Assembly: GCA_902773045.1 (NCBI GenBank) | Contig: CACYDE010000020.1 | Span: 1 to 5,650, forward strand | DNA: 5,650 nucleotides | Direction: 5' to 3' | Source of the DNA: an uncultured Ruminococcus sp. | Lineage (GTDB): Bacteria; Bacillota; Clostridia; Oscillospirales; Acutalibacteraceae | In this document: piece by piece, positions 1 through 5,650 of the stretch | Position numbering within the stretch: position 1 is the first letter of the stretch | How the letters are laid out: each line of letters begins with the position of its first letter | Made by a program: the position numbers and the translations under genes | The notes under the pieces: generated by a model | Seen by the model: only the letters and a program-made list of their open reading frames with translations | What the model was told of the DNA's origin: nothing | Databases searched by the model: none

Positions 1-426
1 GCAATAGATCTGGTGATATACTTTTTGATTCAGACCGCATGTTTTGCGGAAATAAAAAGCTTTGAAACGGCTTTGATCTGTGCGTCGGGATTTGTCCTTT
101 CAAGAGCGTGGAGCGGACTTGCGGCTGTAACGTTTAAAAGCGCAAAAGGAAAGGGAACATTGCAAAGCTTCTCAAAGCCTGCGCATAAAAAAATAACGGT
201 ATTTTCCGAGGTGTTGTATATTATCGGAACGGGTTTCTTTATGATGAATTTGAATTTTAAAACCGGCGGCTGCGCCTTTCTCGGAAGCTTGATAACATTT
301 GTTTATTACAGGATATTTTCATATAAAAAATTCGGCGGCACAACAGGTGACATTGCAGGTTGTTTCTTGCAGATCTGCGAACTGTTTACCGTTTTGTGTG
401 CCGTAATTGCAGGAGTGATACTTTGA
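1..426 (+). CDS. cobS: Adenosylcobinamide-GDP ribazoletransferase (cobalamin synthase), C-terminal part
   Basis: This is a partial gene: the reading frame is open from the first base, so the start lies upstream. The visible 141 residues are about the last half of a family usually near 250 residues. CobS is an integral membrane enzyme that joins adenosylcobinamide-GDP to alpha-ribazole or its 5'-phosphate, completing the nucleotide loop of B12. The fragment is strongly hydrophobic, with about four likely membrane segments (roughly residues 22-42, 70-85, 88-105 and 125-141). It holds the family signature FGGTTGDIAG at residues 111-120, with D117 in the GGxTGD motif. At residue 124 there is Gln where many CobS proteins have Glu (motif TGDxxGxxxE); the next conserved acid, E127, is present. 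The TGA stop overlaps the TTG start of the cobU-like gene by 4 bases. Identification rests on the C-terminal signature, the topology and the B12 gene context. Confidence 0.9.
   Translation, partial: AIDLVIYFLIQTACFAEIKSFETALICASGFVLSRAWSGLAAVTFKSAKGKGTLQSFSKPAHKKITVFSEVLYIIGTGFFMMNLNFKTGGCAFLGSLITFVYYRIFSYKKFGGTTGDIAGCFLQICELFTVLCAVIAGVIL
411..415 (+). promoter_or_regulatory. Shine-Dalgarno site deciding the TTG start of the cobU-like gene
   Basis: AGGAG lies inside the end of cobS, seven bases before a TTG at 423. An upstream ATG in the same frame at 360 would add 21 residues read from the cobS coding region, unlike any CobU N-terminus. The TTG start puts the nucleotide-binding loop at residues 6-12, the position expected for the family. 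The site therefore decides the start and implies translational coupling to cobS. Confidence 0.8.
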
Positions 427-800
427 AATTTGTGATCGGCGGCGAAAGCCAGGGAAAACTTGAATACGTTATAAAAAAATACGATATTTCCGAAGAGAAT
501 ATTGCTGATGAAAAAAATACCGATCCCGAAAAAAACATTCGTTGCATCAACAATTATCATCTCATAATCAAATCCATAATTGAGAATGGACGCGATCCCT
601 ATGAGGAGACTTTAAAAATACTCGAACGTTACCCCGATGTTATCGTGATAATGAACGAAATCGGAAACGGGATAGTTCCGTTAAGAAAGGAAGATCGCAG
701 ATGGAGAGAAGAGGTTGGAAACATCGGCTGTTTCCTCGCTGAAAAAGCAGAAAGTGTGGAAAGGATCTTTTGCGGGATTGCGGTGAATATAAAACCATGA
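423..800 (+). CDS. cobU: Short CobU-like adenosylcobinamide kinase / adenosylcobinamide-phosphate guanylyltransferase
   Basis: The product is a 125-residue protein related to CobU, which phosphorylates adenosylcobinamide and transfers GMP from GTP to give AdoCbi-GDP, the substrate of CobS. The N-terminus has GGESQGK at residues 6-12, matching the CobU loop GGARSGKS, but Leu13 replaces the usual Ser/Thr. The C-terminal half is clearly CobU-like: NEIGNGIVP at 78-86, R92/R93 and W94 near the usual R-x-F/W-R region, and a final CGIAVNIKP resembling the SGIGVKIK end of the Salmonella enzyme. Classical CobU is about 180 residues. The central part with the HHxxRPxxW region is missing or replaced, and the only histidine is H46. 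Start TTG is supported by AGGAG seven bases upstream. Overlap with cobS is TTGA (4 bases) and with cobC is ATGA (4 bases). Whether it keeps both activities cannot be told from sequence; a kinase-only or guanylyltransferase-only enzyme is possible. Confidence 0.8.
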   Translation: MKFVIGGESQGKLEYVIKKYDISEENIADEKNTDPEKNIRCINNYHLIIKSIIENGRDPYEETLKILERYPDVIVIMNEIGNGIVPLRKEDRRWREEVGNIGCFLAEKAESVERIFCGIAVNIKP

Positions 801-1360
801 GAATAATTTTTATACGTCACGGAAAAACGAAAGGGAACCTTGAACAGCGTTATATCGGAAAAACCAACGAACCGCTTTGTGAGGCCGGACGAAAAGAAAT
901 TTCTTTGAAAAGATTTCCCGATGCGGACGCTGTGATCTCAAGCCCTATGAGAAGATGTGTTGAAACGGCAGAAATTATTTATCCCAAAAAGAATATAATC
1001 GTTATCGAAGAACTCAGGGAATGTGATTTCGGGGATTTCGAAGGAAAAAATTATTCCGAACTTGAAACAGATCCAAACTATCAAAAGTGGCTTGAAAGCT
1101 TCGGAAAGCTTCCTTTTCCAAACGGGGAGAGCAGTGAGAGTTTCAAAGCAAGGTGTATTAACGGATTTGAAAAAGCCGTTTTAAAATTCAGGAGCTCCAA
1201 AACGTTGTGTTTTGTTGTTCATGGCGGAACGATAATGTCGGTGCTTGAACATTATGCTTTTCCGAAAAAGGATTTTTATTCTTATCAGGTAAAAAACGGC
1301 TGTGGTTTCGAAACAGAACTGCAAAACGGAAAATTAACTGTCACAGAGGAATTAATATGA
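797..1360 (+). CDS. cobC: Alpha-ribazole phosphatase / adenosylcobalamin-5'-phosphate phosphatase (histidine phosphatase family)
   Basis: This 187-residue cytosolic enzyme of the phosphoglycerate-mutase-like histidine phosphatase superfamily very probably removes the 5'-phosphate from alpha-ribazole phosphate or AdoCbl phosphate, the last step of the pathway. The catalytic signature IRHGKT lies at residues 6-11, with R7 and phosphoacceptor H8. SSPMRRCVETA at 48-58 supplies a phosphate-binding arginine, LRECDFGDFEG at 73-83 has the likely acid E75, and VVHGGT at 140-145 has the second histidine, H142. The ATG at 797 starts directly with the MRIIFIRHG strand usual for the family; an in-frame upstream extension to 770 adds only cobU-overlapping residues. 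GGTGA at 782-786 is a modest ribosome site, so translation may depend on coupling through the ATGA overlap with cobU. Family membership is certain. The B12 role comes mainly from context, because related phosphatases act on other substrates. Confidence 0.88.
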   Translation: MRIIFIRHGKTKGNLEQRYIGKTNEPLCEAGRKEISLKRFPDADAVISSPMRRCVETAEIIYPKKNIIVIEELRECDFGDFEGKNYSELETDPNYQKWLESFGKLPFPNGESSESFKARCINGFEKAVLKFRSSKTLCFVVHGGTIMSVLEHYAFPKKDFYSYQVKNGCGFETELQNGKLTVTEELI

Positions 1361-2328
1361 GAGCATTAACGGCAGCGCTGCCTTTGACAATTGGGTTTAT
1401 AATTGATTTTTTTCTCGGCGACCCCTACTCGTTGCCTCATCCGATACGACTGATCGGAAAACTGATTTCGGCGCTTGAAACGCGGATAAGAAAATATATG
1501 AAAAAAAATGATACAACCGGCGGCATTATACTTGCCGTGACAGTTGTATTTTTATCTTCGGTAACGCCCCTGCTTGTCTTGAGTTTATGTTACAGGCTGA
1601 ATACTGCGGCAGGCGTAACAGCTGAAAGTATAATGTGTTACTATCTTATTGCTGCAAAATGCCTTAAAGATGAAAGTATGAAAGCTTATTCGTGTTTAAA
1701 AGAAGATAATGTTGAAGGCGCAAGAAAAGCGGTTTCAATGATAGTAGGACGAGACACAAATTCCCTTGACAAGCAGGGTATAATCAGAGCAGCTGTCGAG
1801 ACCGTTGCGGAAAACACTTCGGACGGGGTTACCGCTCCGATGTTTTTTATGATGATAGGAGGCGCGGCAGGAGGTTTCTTCTATAAATCGGTGAATACCT
1901 TGGATTCAATGATAGGCTACAAGAATGAAAAATATCGTGATTTCGGCAGATTTGCCGCTAAGTTTGACGACGTTCTGAACTATATTCCGTCAAGAATAAC
2001 AGCGGTGATGATGATTTTTGCTTCGTTTCTTCTGAACCTTGACGGAAAAAATGCCTTTAAGATCTGGCGGCGTGACCGAAGAAATCATTCAAGTCCGAAT
2101 TCGGCTCAGACAGAGGCGGTCTGCGCAGGTGCGCTCGGAGTCGTTCTCGGAGGAGACGCTTTTTATTTGGGAAAGCTTGTGAAAAAGAAAACGATAGGAG
2201 ATCCTTTGCGTGAAATCGAAAATGAGGATATAAAAAGATCCGACAGACTGATGTATCTGACATCGTTGATGATGTTGATAATTTCCTGTTTGGTGAGATA
2301 CTTGATCGTTTTGACGGTGGTGAAATGA
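1357..2328 (+). CDS. cbiB: Adenosylcobinamide-phosphate synthase (CbiB; CobD in Pseudomonas naming)
   Basis: This 323-residue membrane protein amidates the propionate side chain of adenosylcobyric acid with (R)-1-amino-2-propanol phosphate, made by the next gene's product, giving AdoCbi-phosphate. The length is normal for CbiB. Family motifs in order are IDFFLGDPYSLPHPIRLIGK at 16-35, VGRDT at 130-134, ETVAENTSDGVTAP at 148-161, KSVNTLDSMIGYKNEKY at 177-193, FDDVLNYIPSR at 203-213 and RRDRRNHSSPNSAQTEA at 238-254. Hydrophobic segments near 56-79, 90-100, 161-176, 213-228 and 302-320 fit a polytopic inner-membrane protein. The ATG start overlaps the cobC stop as ATGA, and AGAGGA at 1345-1350 sits six bases upstream. 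One base separates its stop from the cobD start, which suits two products acting in the same step. The identification is very secure. Confidence 0.96.
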   Translation: MRALTAALPLTIGFIIDFFLGDPYSLPHPIRLIGKLISALETRIRKYMKKNDTTGGIILAVTVVFLSSVTPLLVLSLCYRLNTAAGVTAESIMCYYLIAAKCLKDESMKAYSCLKEDNVEGARKAVSMIVGRDTNSLDKQGIIRAAVETVAENTSDGVTAPMFFMMIGGAAGGFFYKSVNTLDSMIGYKNEKYRDFGRFAAKFDDVLNYIPSRITAVMMIFASFLLNLDGKNAFKIWRRDRRNHSSPNSAQTEAVCAGALGVVLGGDAFYLGKLVKKKTIGDPLREIENEDIKRSDRLMYLTSLMMLIISCLVRYLIVLTVVK

Positions 2329-2329
2329 A

Positions 2330-3361
2330 ATGAAGTACATCCACGGCGGAGATATCTATTCAAGAAAAATAGATCATGATTTTTCTGTAAACTTAAATCC
2401 TTTGGGCATGCCGGAAGCGGTGAAAAAAGCTCTCGTAGAAAATGCAGCGGAATTTGAAAAATATCCCGACATAAATTGTCTGACGCTCAAAAAAGCGGTT
2501 TCGCGTCATGAAAATATTTCCCGTGAAAATATAGTTTTCGGAAACGGTGCTTCCGATCTGATCTACAGGACGGTTCTTTTTTTGAAGCCAAAAAGGGCGC
2601 TTCTGATCGTTCCTACATTTTCGGAATATGAAAAGGCTTTGAAAACAGTGGACTGTAAAACAGAGTATTATTATACCGATAAGGAAAATAATTTTGAAAC
2701 GGGAGAAGATCTTTTTCAAAAGCTTCACGGAAAAGATATTGTCTTTGTCTGTAATCCGAACAATCCCACGGGAATGTTCATGAGAAGCGATATTTTGAAA
2801 AGAGTGAAGAAAATTTGCGAATCCGAAAATATATATCTTTTCATTGACGAATGTTTCATAGACTTTGCGGAATACCCGGAAAAGTTCAAGAGCGAACTTA
2901 CAGGAGATAAAATTATTATCCTCAGAGCGTTCACAAAGATTTATGCGATGGCAGGACTAAGGCTGGGATATATTGTTTCGGGAAATGAACAGATCGTTCG
3001 AGGAATTGAAAATACCGGTCAGTGCTGGAGCGTTTCTGTTCCTTCACAAATTGCAGGAACTGCTGCAATAGGGGAAAGAGATTATTTGAAAAAGACGGCG
3101 AAGCTTATTTCGCAGGAGAGAGATTATTTGATGTGTGAATTGAGAGGTCTTGGTTTTAGGGTCTATCCTTCACAGGTTAATTTTATCCTTTTTGAATGCG
3201 GATTTGATCTTGATGAAAGACTTCTGAAAAAGAAAATTCTTATCCGCAGCTGCGAGAATTATGAAGGGCTTGAAAGAGGATTTTTCAGGATCGCCGTCAG
3301 AAGTCACGATGAAAATGTCGTTCTTATCAATACGATTCGAGAGGTAAAGGAAAATGGCTAA
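2330..3361 (+). CDS. cobD: L-threonine-O-3-phosphate decarboxylase (CobD of Salmonella naming)
   Basis: This 343-residue PLP-dependent enzyme of fold type I, class I/II aminotransferase family, decarboxylates L-threonine phosphate to (R)-1-amino-2-propanol phosphate, used by CbiB. The N-terminal HGGDIY and FSVNLNPLGMP (residues 5-10 and 18-28) are typical of B12 decarboxylases and separate it from the related histidinol-phosphate aminotransferase HisC. Further motifs are FGNGASDLIYR at 70-80 for cofactor phosphate binding, NPNNPTG at 142-148, and FIDECFIDF at 171-179 with D173 pairing with the pyridine nitrogen. The PLP lysine is K203 within RAFTKIYAMAGLRLGY. The ATG at 2330 is preceded by GGTGGTGA, and its start lies one base after the cbiB stop. 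The 3' end overlaps cobQ by 8 bases. The symbol is ambiguous in the literature, since Pseudomonas CobD is CbiB. Function is assigned from the N-terminus and operon context. Confidence 0.93.
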   Translation: MKYIHGGDIYSRKIDHDFSVNLNPLGMPEAVKKALVENAAEFEKYPDINCLTLKKAVSRHENISRENIVFGNGASDLIYRTVLFLKPKRALLIVPTFSEYEKALKTVDCKTEYYYTDKENNFETGEDLFQKLHGKDIVFVCNPNNPTGMFMRSDILKRVKKICESENIYLFIDECFIDFAEYPEKFKSELTGDKIIILRAFTKIYAMAGLRLGYIVSGNEQIVRGIENTGQCWSVSVPSQIAGTAAIGERDYLKKTAKLISQERDYLMCELRGLGFRVYPSQVNFILFECGFDLDERLLKKKILIRSCENYEGLERGFFRIAVRSHDENVVLINTIREVKENG

Positions 3362-4844
3362 AGCAATTATGATCCAGGGAACAATGTCCGATGTCGGAAA
3401 GAGTTTTTTTTCTGCGGCGCTTTGCCGAATATTCCGTCAGGACGGCTATCGTGCCGCGCCTTTCAAATCACAGAATATGGCGCTTAATTCTTTTGTTACA
3501 AAAGACGGTCTTGAAATGGGACGCGCTCAGGTGATGCAGGCTGAAGCGGCAGGAACGGAACCCGATGTAAGAATGAATCCGATCCTTCTTAAACCTACGA
3601 CCGATCTCGGTTCTCAGGTTATCTTAAACGGAGAGGTTTACGGAAATATGTGTGCGTCGGATTATTTCAGGAATAAAAAAATGTTTATTCCCGAGATAAT
3701 GAAAGCTTATGAAAGCTTGTCGTCAGAGTATGATATCATCGTTATCGAAGGTGCGGGAAGCCCCGTGGAGATGAACCTCAAAGCCGATGATATTGTTAAC
3801 ATGGGAATGGCTCGGCTGGCGCATTCGCCTGTTCTTTTGGTAGGAGATATAGATCGTGGAGGTGTTTTTGCTCAGCTTCTCGGAACGCTGTCGCTTCTTG
3901 AAAAAAACGAGTTTTCGGCGGTCAGAGGCCTTGTTGTCAATAAATTTCGAGGAGACAAAACTCTTTTTTCCGATGGAGTGAGGATCCTGGAGGAAAGAGG
4001 GAAAAAACCCGTTCTCGGAGTAGTTCCATACGTGGAATGTAATATTGAAGCCGAAGACAGTCTTTCCCGCGATCTTCTGCGAAAGGAAAGAGGACTAATA
4101 GACATAGCTGTGATAAAGCTGCCGAAAATTTCAAATTTTACGGATTTCGACGTGTTCTCTCAGTACGAAAATGTTTCCGTGAGATATGCCGAAAGCAGCG
4201 GCGAACTTTTAATGCCTGATCTGATAATAATTCCGGGAACAAAAAGTACGATCGCCGATATGAAGTGGCTCCGTGAAAAGGGTTTCGAATCTCAGATCAA
4301 GCGATGCGCCGCGAACGATATTCCTGTTTTCGGAATTTGCGGAGGCTATCAGATCTTGGGAAAAAAGATAATTGATCCCGACGCTTCGGAAAACGGCGGC
4401 GAAACATTAGGCTTGGGACTTCTGAATGTTAACACGGTTTTCGGAACATCGAAGAGAAGAAGACGAGTCAGCGGAACTATTACATGCAGTGAGGGCTTTT
4501 TCGATATATTGAACGGCGCATGTTTTTTTGGATATGAAATTCATTTCGGGGAAACATCGGTCAGCGATAGGAGTTTTTCTGTTTTTGAGGATAATGTTCC
4601 GGACGGAGCGTACAGGGGCAACATTTGCGGAAGCTACGTTCACGGAATATTTGATTCGGCTGATGTTTCCGGACGGATAGTCAAAGCCTTGTCCGAAAAA
4701 AAAGGTATAAAATTTGAAGAAAATATTATTGACAGAAAAAAATATAAAGAATCTCAATATGATATTATCGCCGACAACGTAAGAAAAAATACGGACATGA
4801 AAATGATTTATCGGATCCTCGAGGAGGGTATGAAATGGGATTGA
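3354..4844 (+). CDS. cobQ: Cobyric acid synthase, glutamine-hydrolysing (CobQ/CbiP)
   Basis: This 496-residue cytosolic amidotransferase uses ATP and glutamine to amidate carboxylates b, d, e and g of adenosylcobyrinic acid a,c-diamide, giving adenosylcobyric acid. The length is usual for the family. The N-terminal synthetase domain (about 1-235) is related to dethiobiotin synthetase. It contains the loop GTMSDVGKS at 9-17, FKSQNMALNS at 37-46, MGRAQVMQAEAAG at 55-67, MNPILLKPTTDLGSQ at 74-88, IEGAGSPVE at 131-139 and GDIDRGG at 164-170. The C-terminal glutaminase-like domain (about 250-440) has the nucleophile C329 in FGICGGYQ and H430 in YVHGIFD, plus the GYEIHFG motif. The QGT/MSDVGKS start and lack of a CbiA-type pattern distinguish it from the a,c-diamide synthase. 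A GAGGTAAAGG stretch lies just before the ATG. The gene overlaps cobD by 8 bases and cobO by 10. No disruption is seen. Confidence 0.97.
   Translation: MAKAIMIQGTMSDVGKSFFSAALCRIFRQDGYRAAPFKSQNMALNSFVTKDGLEMGRAQVMQAEAAGTEPDVRMNPILLKPTTDLGSQVILNGEVYGNMCASDYFRNKKMFIPEIMKAYESLSSEYDIIVIEGAGSPVEMNLKADDIVNMGMARLAHSPVLLVGDIDRGGVFAQLLGTLSLLEKNEFSAVRGLVVNKFRGDKTLFSDGVRILEERGKKPVLGVVPYVECNIEAEDSLSRDLLRKERGLIDIAVIKLPKISNFTDFDVFSQYENVSVRYAESSGELLMPDLIIIPGTKSTIADMKWLREKGFESQIKRCAANDIPVFGICGGYQILGKKIIDPDASENGGETLGLGLLNVNTVFGTSKRRRRVSGTITCSEGFFDILNGACFFGYEIHFGETSVSDRSFSVFEDNVPDGAYRGNICGSYVHGIFDSADVSGRIVKALSEKKGIKFEENIIDRKKYKESQYDIIADNVRKNTDMKMIYRILEEGMKWD
4821..4828 (+). promoter_or_regulatory. Strong Shine-Dalgarno site for cobO inside the end of cobQ
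   Basis: GAGGAGGG lies six bases before the cobO ATG at 4835 and is the best ribosome-binding match in the window. It sits within cobQ codons (Glu-Glu-Gly) and supports the 10-base cobQ/cobO overlap as genuine. It suggests that cobO can recruit ribosomes on its own rather than relying only on coupling. Confidence 0.75.
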
Positions 4845-5356
4845 TACATATCTATTGCGGAGACGGCAAGGGAAAAACAACGGCAGCTTTCGGCCTTGCG
4901 CTTAGAGCGGCGGGAAGCGGAATGAAAGTTCATATTGTTCAGCTGATGAAAGGAAACGAGACTTCGGAGCTTAATTCATTAGAGAAACTTGACGGGATAA
5001 CTCTGAGCCGATGTGACAAAAATTACGGATTCACATTCCGAATGACCGAGCAGGAGAGAAACGAGATCACTCTGTGTCACAACCGGCTTTTGAATGAAGC
5101 TTATGATCTTATGCAAAGCGGCAGCATAGATATGCTTATAATAGATGAATTCGATCCGGCCTATCATCACGGACTGCTTGAAAAAAAACTTGCCGAAAAG
5201 TTGGTTTTTGAAAAGCCGGAGAAAATCGAGCTTATCCTAACGGGAAGATATCCCGATGAAAAGTTTCTGGAATGTGCCGATTATGTGAGTGAGATCAAAT
5301 CAGTCAAACACCCATTCCTTTCGGGAATCAAAGCAAGAAAAGGAATTGAATTCTGA
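4835..5356 (+). CDS. cobO: Cob(I)yrinic acid a,c-diamide adenosyltransferase (CobO/CobA/BtuR type)
   Basis: This 173-residue cytosolic enzyme transfers the 5'-deoxyadenosyl group from ATP to cob(I)alamin-type corrinoids, making the upper ligand. The P-loop CGDGKGKTTAA at residues 8-18 is the CobA-type loop, which binds ATP in an unusual orientation. DMLIIDEFD around 100-107 is the Walker B-like strand, with D104 and E105. The C-terminal stretch LTGRYPDEKF, ADYVSEI and VKHPF, ending GIKARKGIEF, is characteristic of the family. Compared with Salmonella CobA (about 196 residues), it lacks the N-terminal extension of roughly 20 residues that helps cover the active site; similar short forms are, to my knowledge, common in Clostridia. 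The start is fixed by GAGGAGGG six bases upstream, and the gene overlaps cobQ by 10 bases. It is the last recognisable gene of the operon; it could act in de novo synthesis, salvage, or both. Confidence 0.95.
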   Translation: MGLIHIYCGDGKGKTTAAFGLALRAAGSGMKVHIVQLMKGNETSELNSLEKLDGITLSRCDKNYGFTFRMTEQERNEITLCHNRLLNEAYDLMQSGSIDMLIIDEFDPAYHHGLLEKKLAEKLVFEKPEKIELILTGRYPDEKFLECADYVSEIKSVKHPFLSGIKARKGIEF

Positions 5357-5650
5357 GATGTCCGGATTTAGCGCAATATCGAACAAAGATCGTGCCGAAT
5401 ATGGGCAGCAAATTTTTATCAAAGAGTAAATAAAACAACCGCAGGAATACTTTAGTGACGCTCCAAGAGGGAAAGCCCACGGCGACGACCGATTGGATTG
5501 CGCTGCAAATTCCTTCGGGGTGCCGTCAGGCAAGCATTCGCGGTGTTGCCTTAAATACCCCCCAATTTATAGCAAACCAAACAAATATCCAGACAAGTTC
5601 GACGCCCCGGTAAGCGCATAGCTGCGTTGTCGTCCTCGACATACGCCCGA
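5357..5650. repeat. Non-coding 3' segment, candidate dispersed intergenic repeat
   Basis: I find no convincing gene in these 294 bases. The first 100 bases are A+T-rich like the operon, but 5461-5520 has 36 G+C in 60, and G+C-rich patches continue to the right edge, so composition changes abruptly near 5460. The minus strand is partly open in more than one frame: one runs from 5533 back into cobO, and another runs from the right edge to a stop at 5551-5553. None has a recognisable motif, and the long one overlaps cobO antisense. Small inverted repeats occur at 5521-5532, 5529-5550, 5613-5628 and 5625-5645. My impression is that very similar text recurs between genes in Ruminococcaceae genomes, where it is often mis-annotated as short hypothetical proteins. 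That is recollection, not a search result. It could instead hold the 3' end of a convergent gene or a structured RNA. Confidence 0.35.
5613..5645. other. Two overlapping, mutually exclusive small hairpins
   Basis: The first hairpin is AGCGCA-TAGC-TGCGTT at 5613-5628, with six pairs including one G-T and a four-base loop. The second spans 5625-5645: TGTCG and CGACA flank the loop TCCT, and three more pairs (CGT with ACG) lie beyond a one-base bulge. They share 5625-5628, so both cannot form fully at once. Neither is followed by a T-run on the plus strand within the window, so neither looks like an intrinsic terminator. They may be part of a structured repeat or RNA that continues past the right edge, or may be chance. 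Confidence 0.3.

Noticed and set aside
360..422. An upstream in-frame ATG extending the cobU-like protein by 21 residues
   Set aside because: The extension is read from cobS coding sequence in another frame and does not resemble a CobU N-terminus. The TTG at 423 has a well-placed AGGAG.
2393..2728. A 111-codon minus-strand open frame within cobD
   Set aside because: It is antisense to a well-conserved PLP enzyme region, and its Phe/Ile/Lys-rich composition is typical of the shadow of an A+T-rich gene.
3699..3720. Short direct repeat ATGAAAGCTTATGAAAGCTT
   Set aside because: It falls within cobQ codons, reads in frame as normal protein sequence, and is too short to mean more than codon usage.
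4407..4880. A 157-codon minus-strand open frame
   Set aside because: It lies fully antisense to cobQ and cobO, whose products match their families along the whole length. It has no family-like motif.
5393..5417. Possible intrinsic terminator
   Set aside because: The stem is only four pairs with a seven-base loop, and bases intervene before the T-run, so it is too weak to annotate.
5300..5533. A 77-codon minus-strand open frame overlapping the end of cobO
   Set aside because: It starts with TTG, overlaps 57 bases of cobO antisense, has no recognisable domain or clear ribosome site, and lies mostly in the compositionally distinct non-coding segment. It looks like a spurious frame in a repeat.
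5551..5646. Minus-strand open frame from near the right edge to a stop, possibly the C-terminus of a convergent gene
   Set aside because: Only about 31 codons are visible, all three minus frames are open for a similar distance at the edge, and no protein motif is seen, so a gene cannot be supported.
1..5650. Search for a cobalamin riboswitch, tRNA, CRISPR array, transposase or attachment sites
   Set aside because: No B12-box-like element, tRNA cloverleaf, spaced direct-repeat array or mobile-element protein was seen. A riboswitch, if present, would lie upstream of this window.

Overview
The window is a compact, single-strand (+) block of late adenosylcobalamin (coenzyme B12) biosynthesis genes, followed by about 290 bases of non-coding DNA of different composition. 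Gene content, A+T-rich codon use, purine-rich Shine-Dalgarno sites and the short CobU-type protein suggest an anaerobic Firmicute of class Clostridia, probably of the Ruminococcaceae/Oscillospiraceae kind. This placement is inference from sequence style, not a database match.

Layout: positions 1-426 hold the C-terminal half of cobS, whose 5' end lies outside the window. Then come a short cobU-like gene (423-800, TTG start), a cobC-type histidine phosphatase (797-1360), cbiB (1357-2328), a threonine-phosphate decarboxylase (cobD, 2330-3361), cobyric acid synthase (cobQ/cbiP, 3354-4844) and a corrinoid adenosyltransferase (cobO, 4835-5356). Every junction is an overlap of 4, 4, 4, 8 or 10 bases, or a gap of one base. 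This implies one polycistronic, translationally coupled operon. Its promoter, and any cobalamin riboswitch, would lie to the left of the window.

Together the products cover the path from cobyrinic acid a,c-diamide to AdoCbl. CobO adds the upper adenosyl ligand and CobQ amidates four side chains to give adenosylcobyric acid. CobD makes aminopropanol phosphate from threonine phosphate, and CbiB attaches it. CobU activates the product to AdoCbi-GDP, CobS joins the lower-ligand nucleotide, and CobC removes the remaining phosphate. The corrin-ring genes, cbiA and cobT are not seen here.

Positions 5357-5650 contain no convincing gene. The segment becomes clearly richer in G+C after about 5460, carries several small hairpins, and resembles a dispersed intergenic repeat of this bacterial group. 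The most notable points are the reduced CobU-like enzyme, with an atypical P-loop and a single histidine, and this unexplained 3' segment. I found no evidence of an undescribed defence, mobile or regulatory system.
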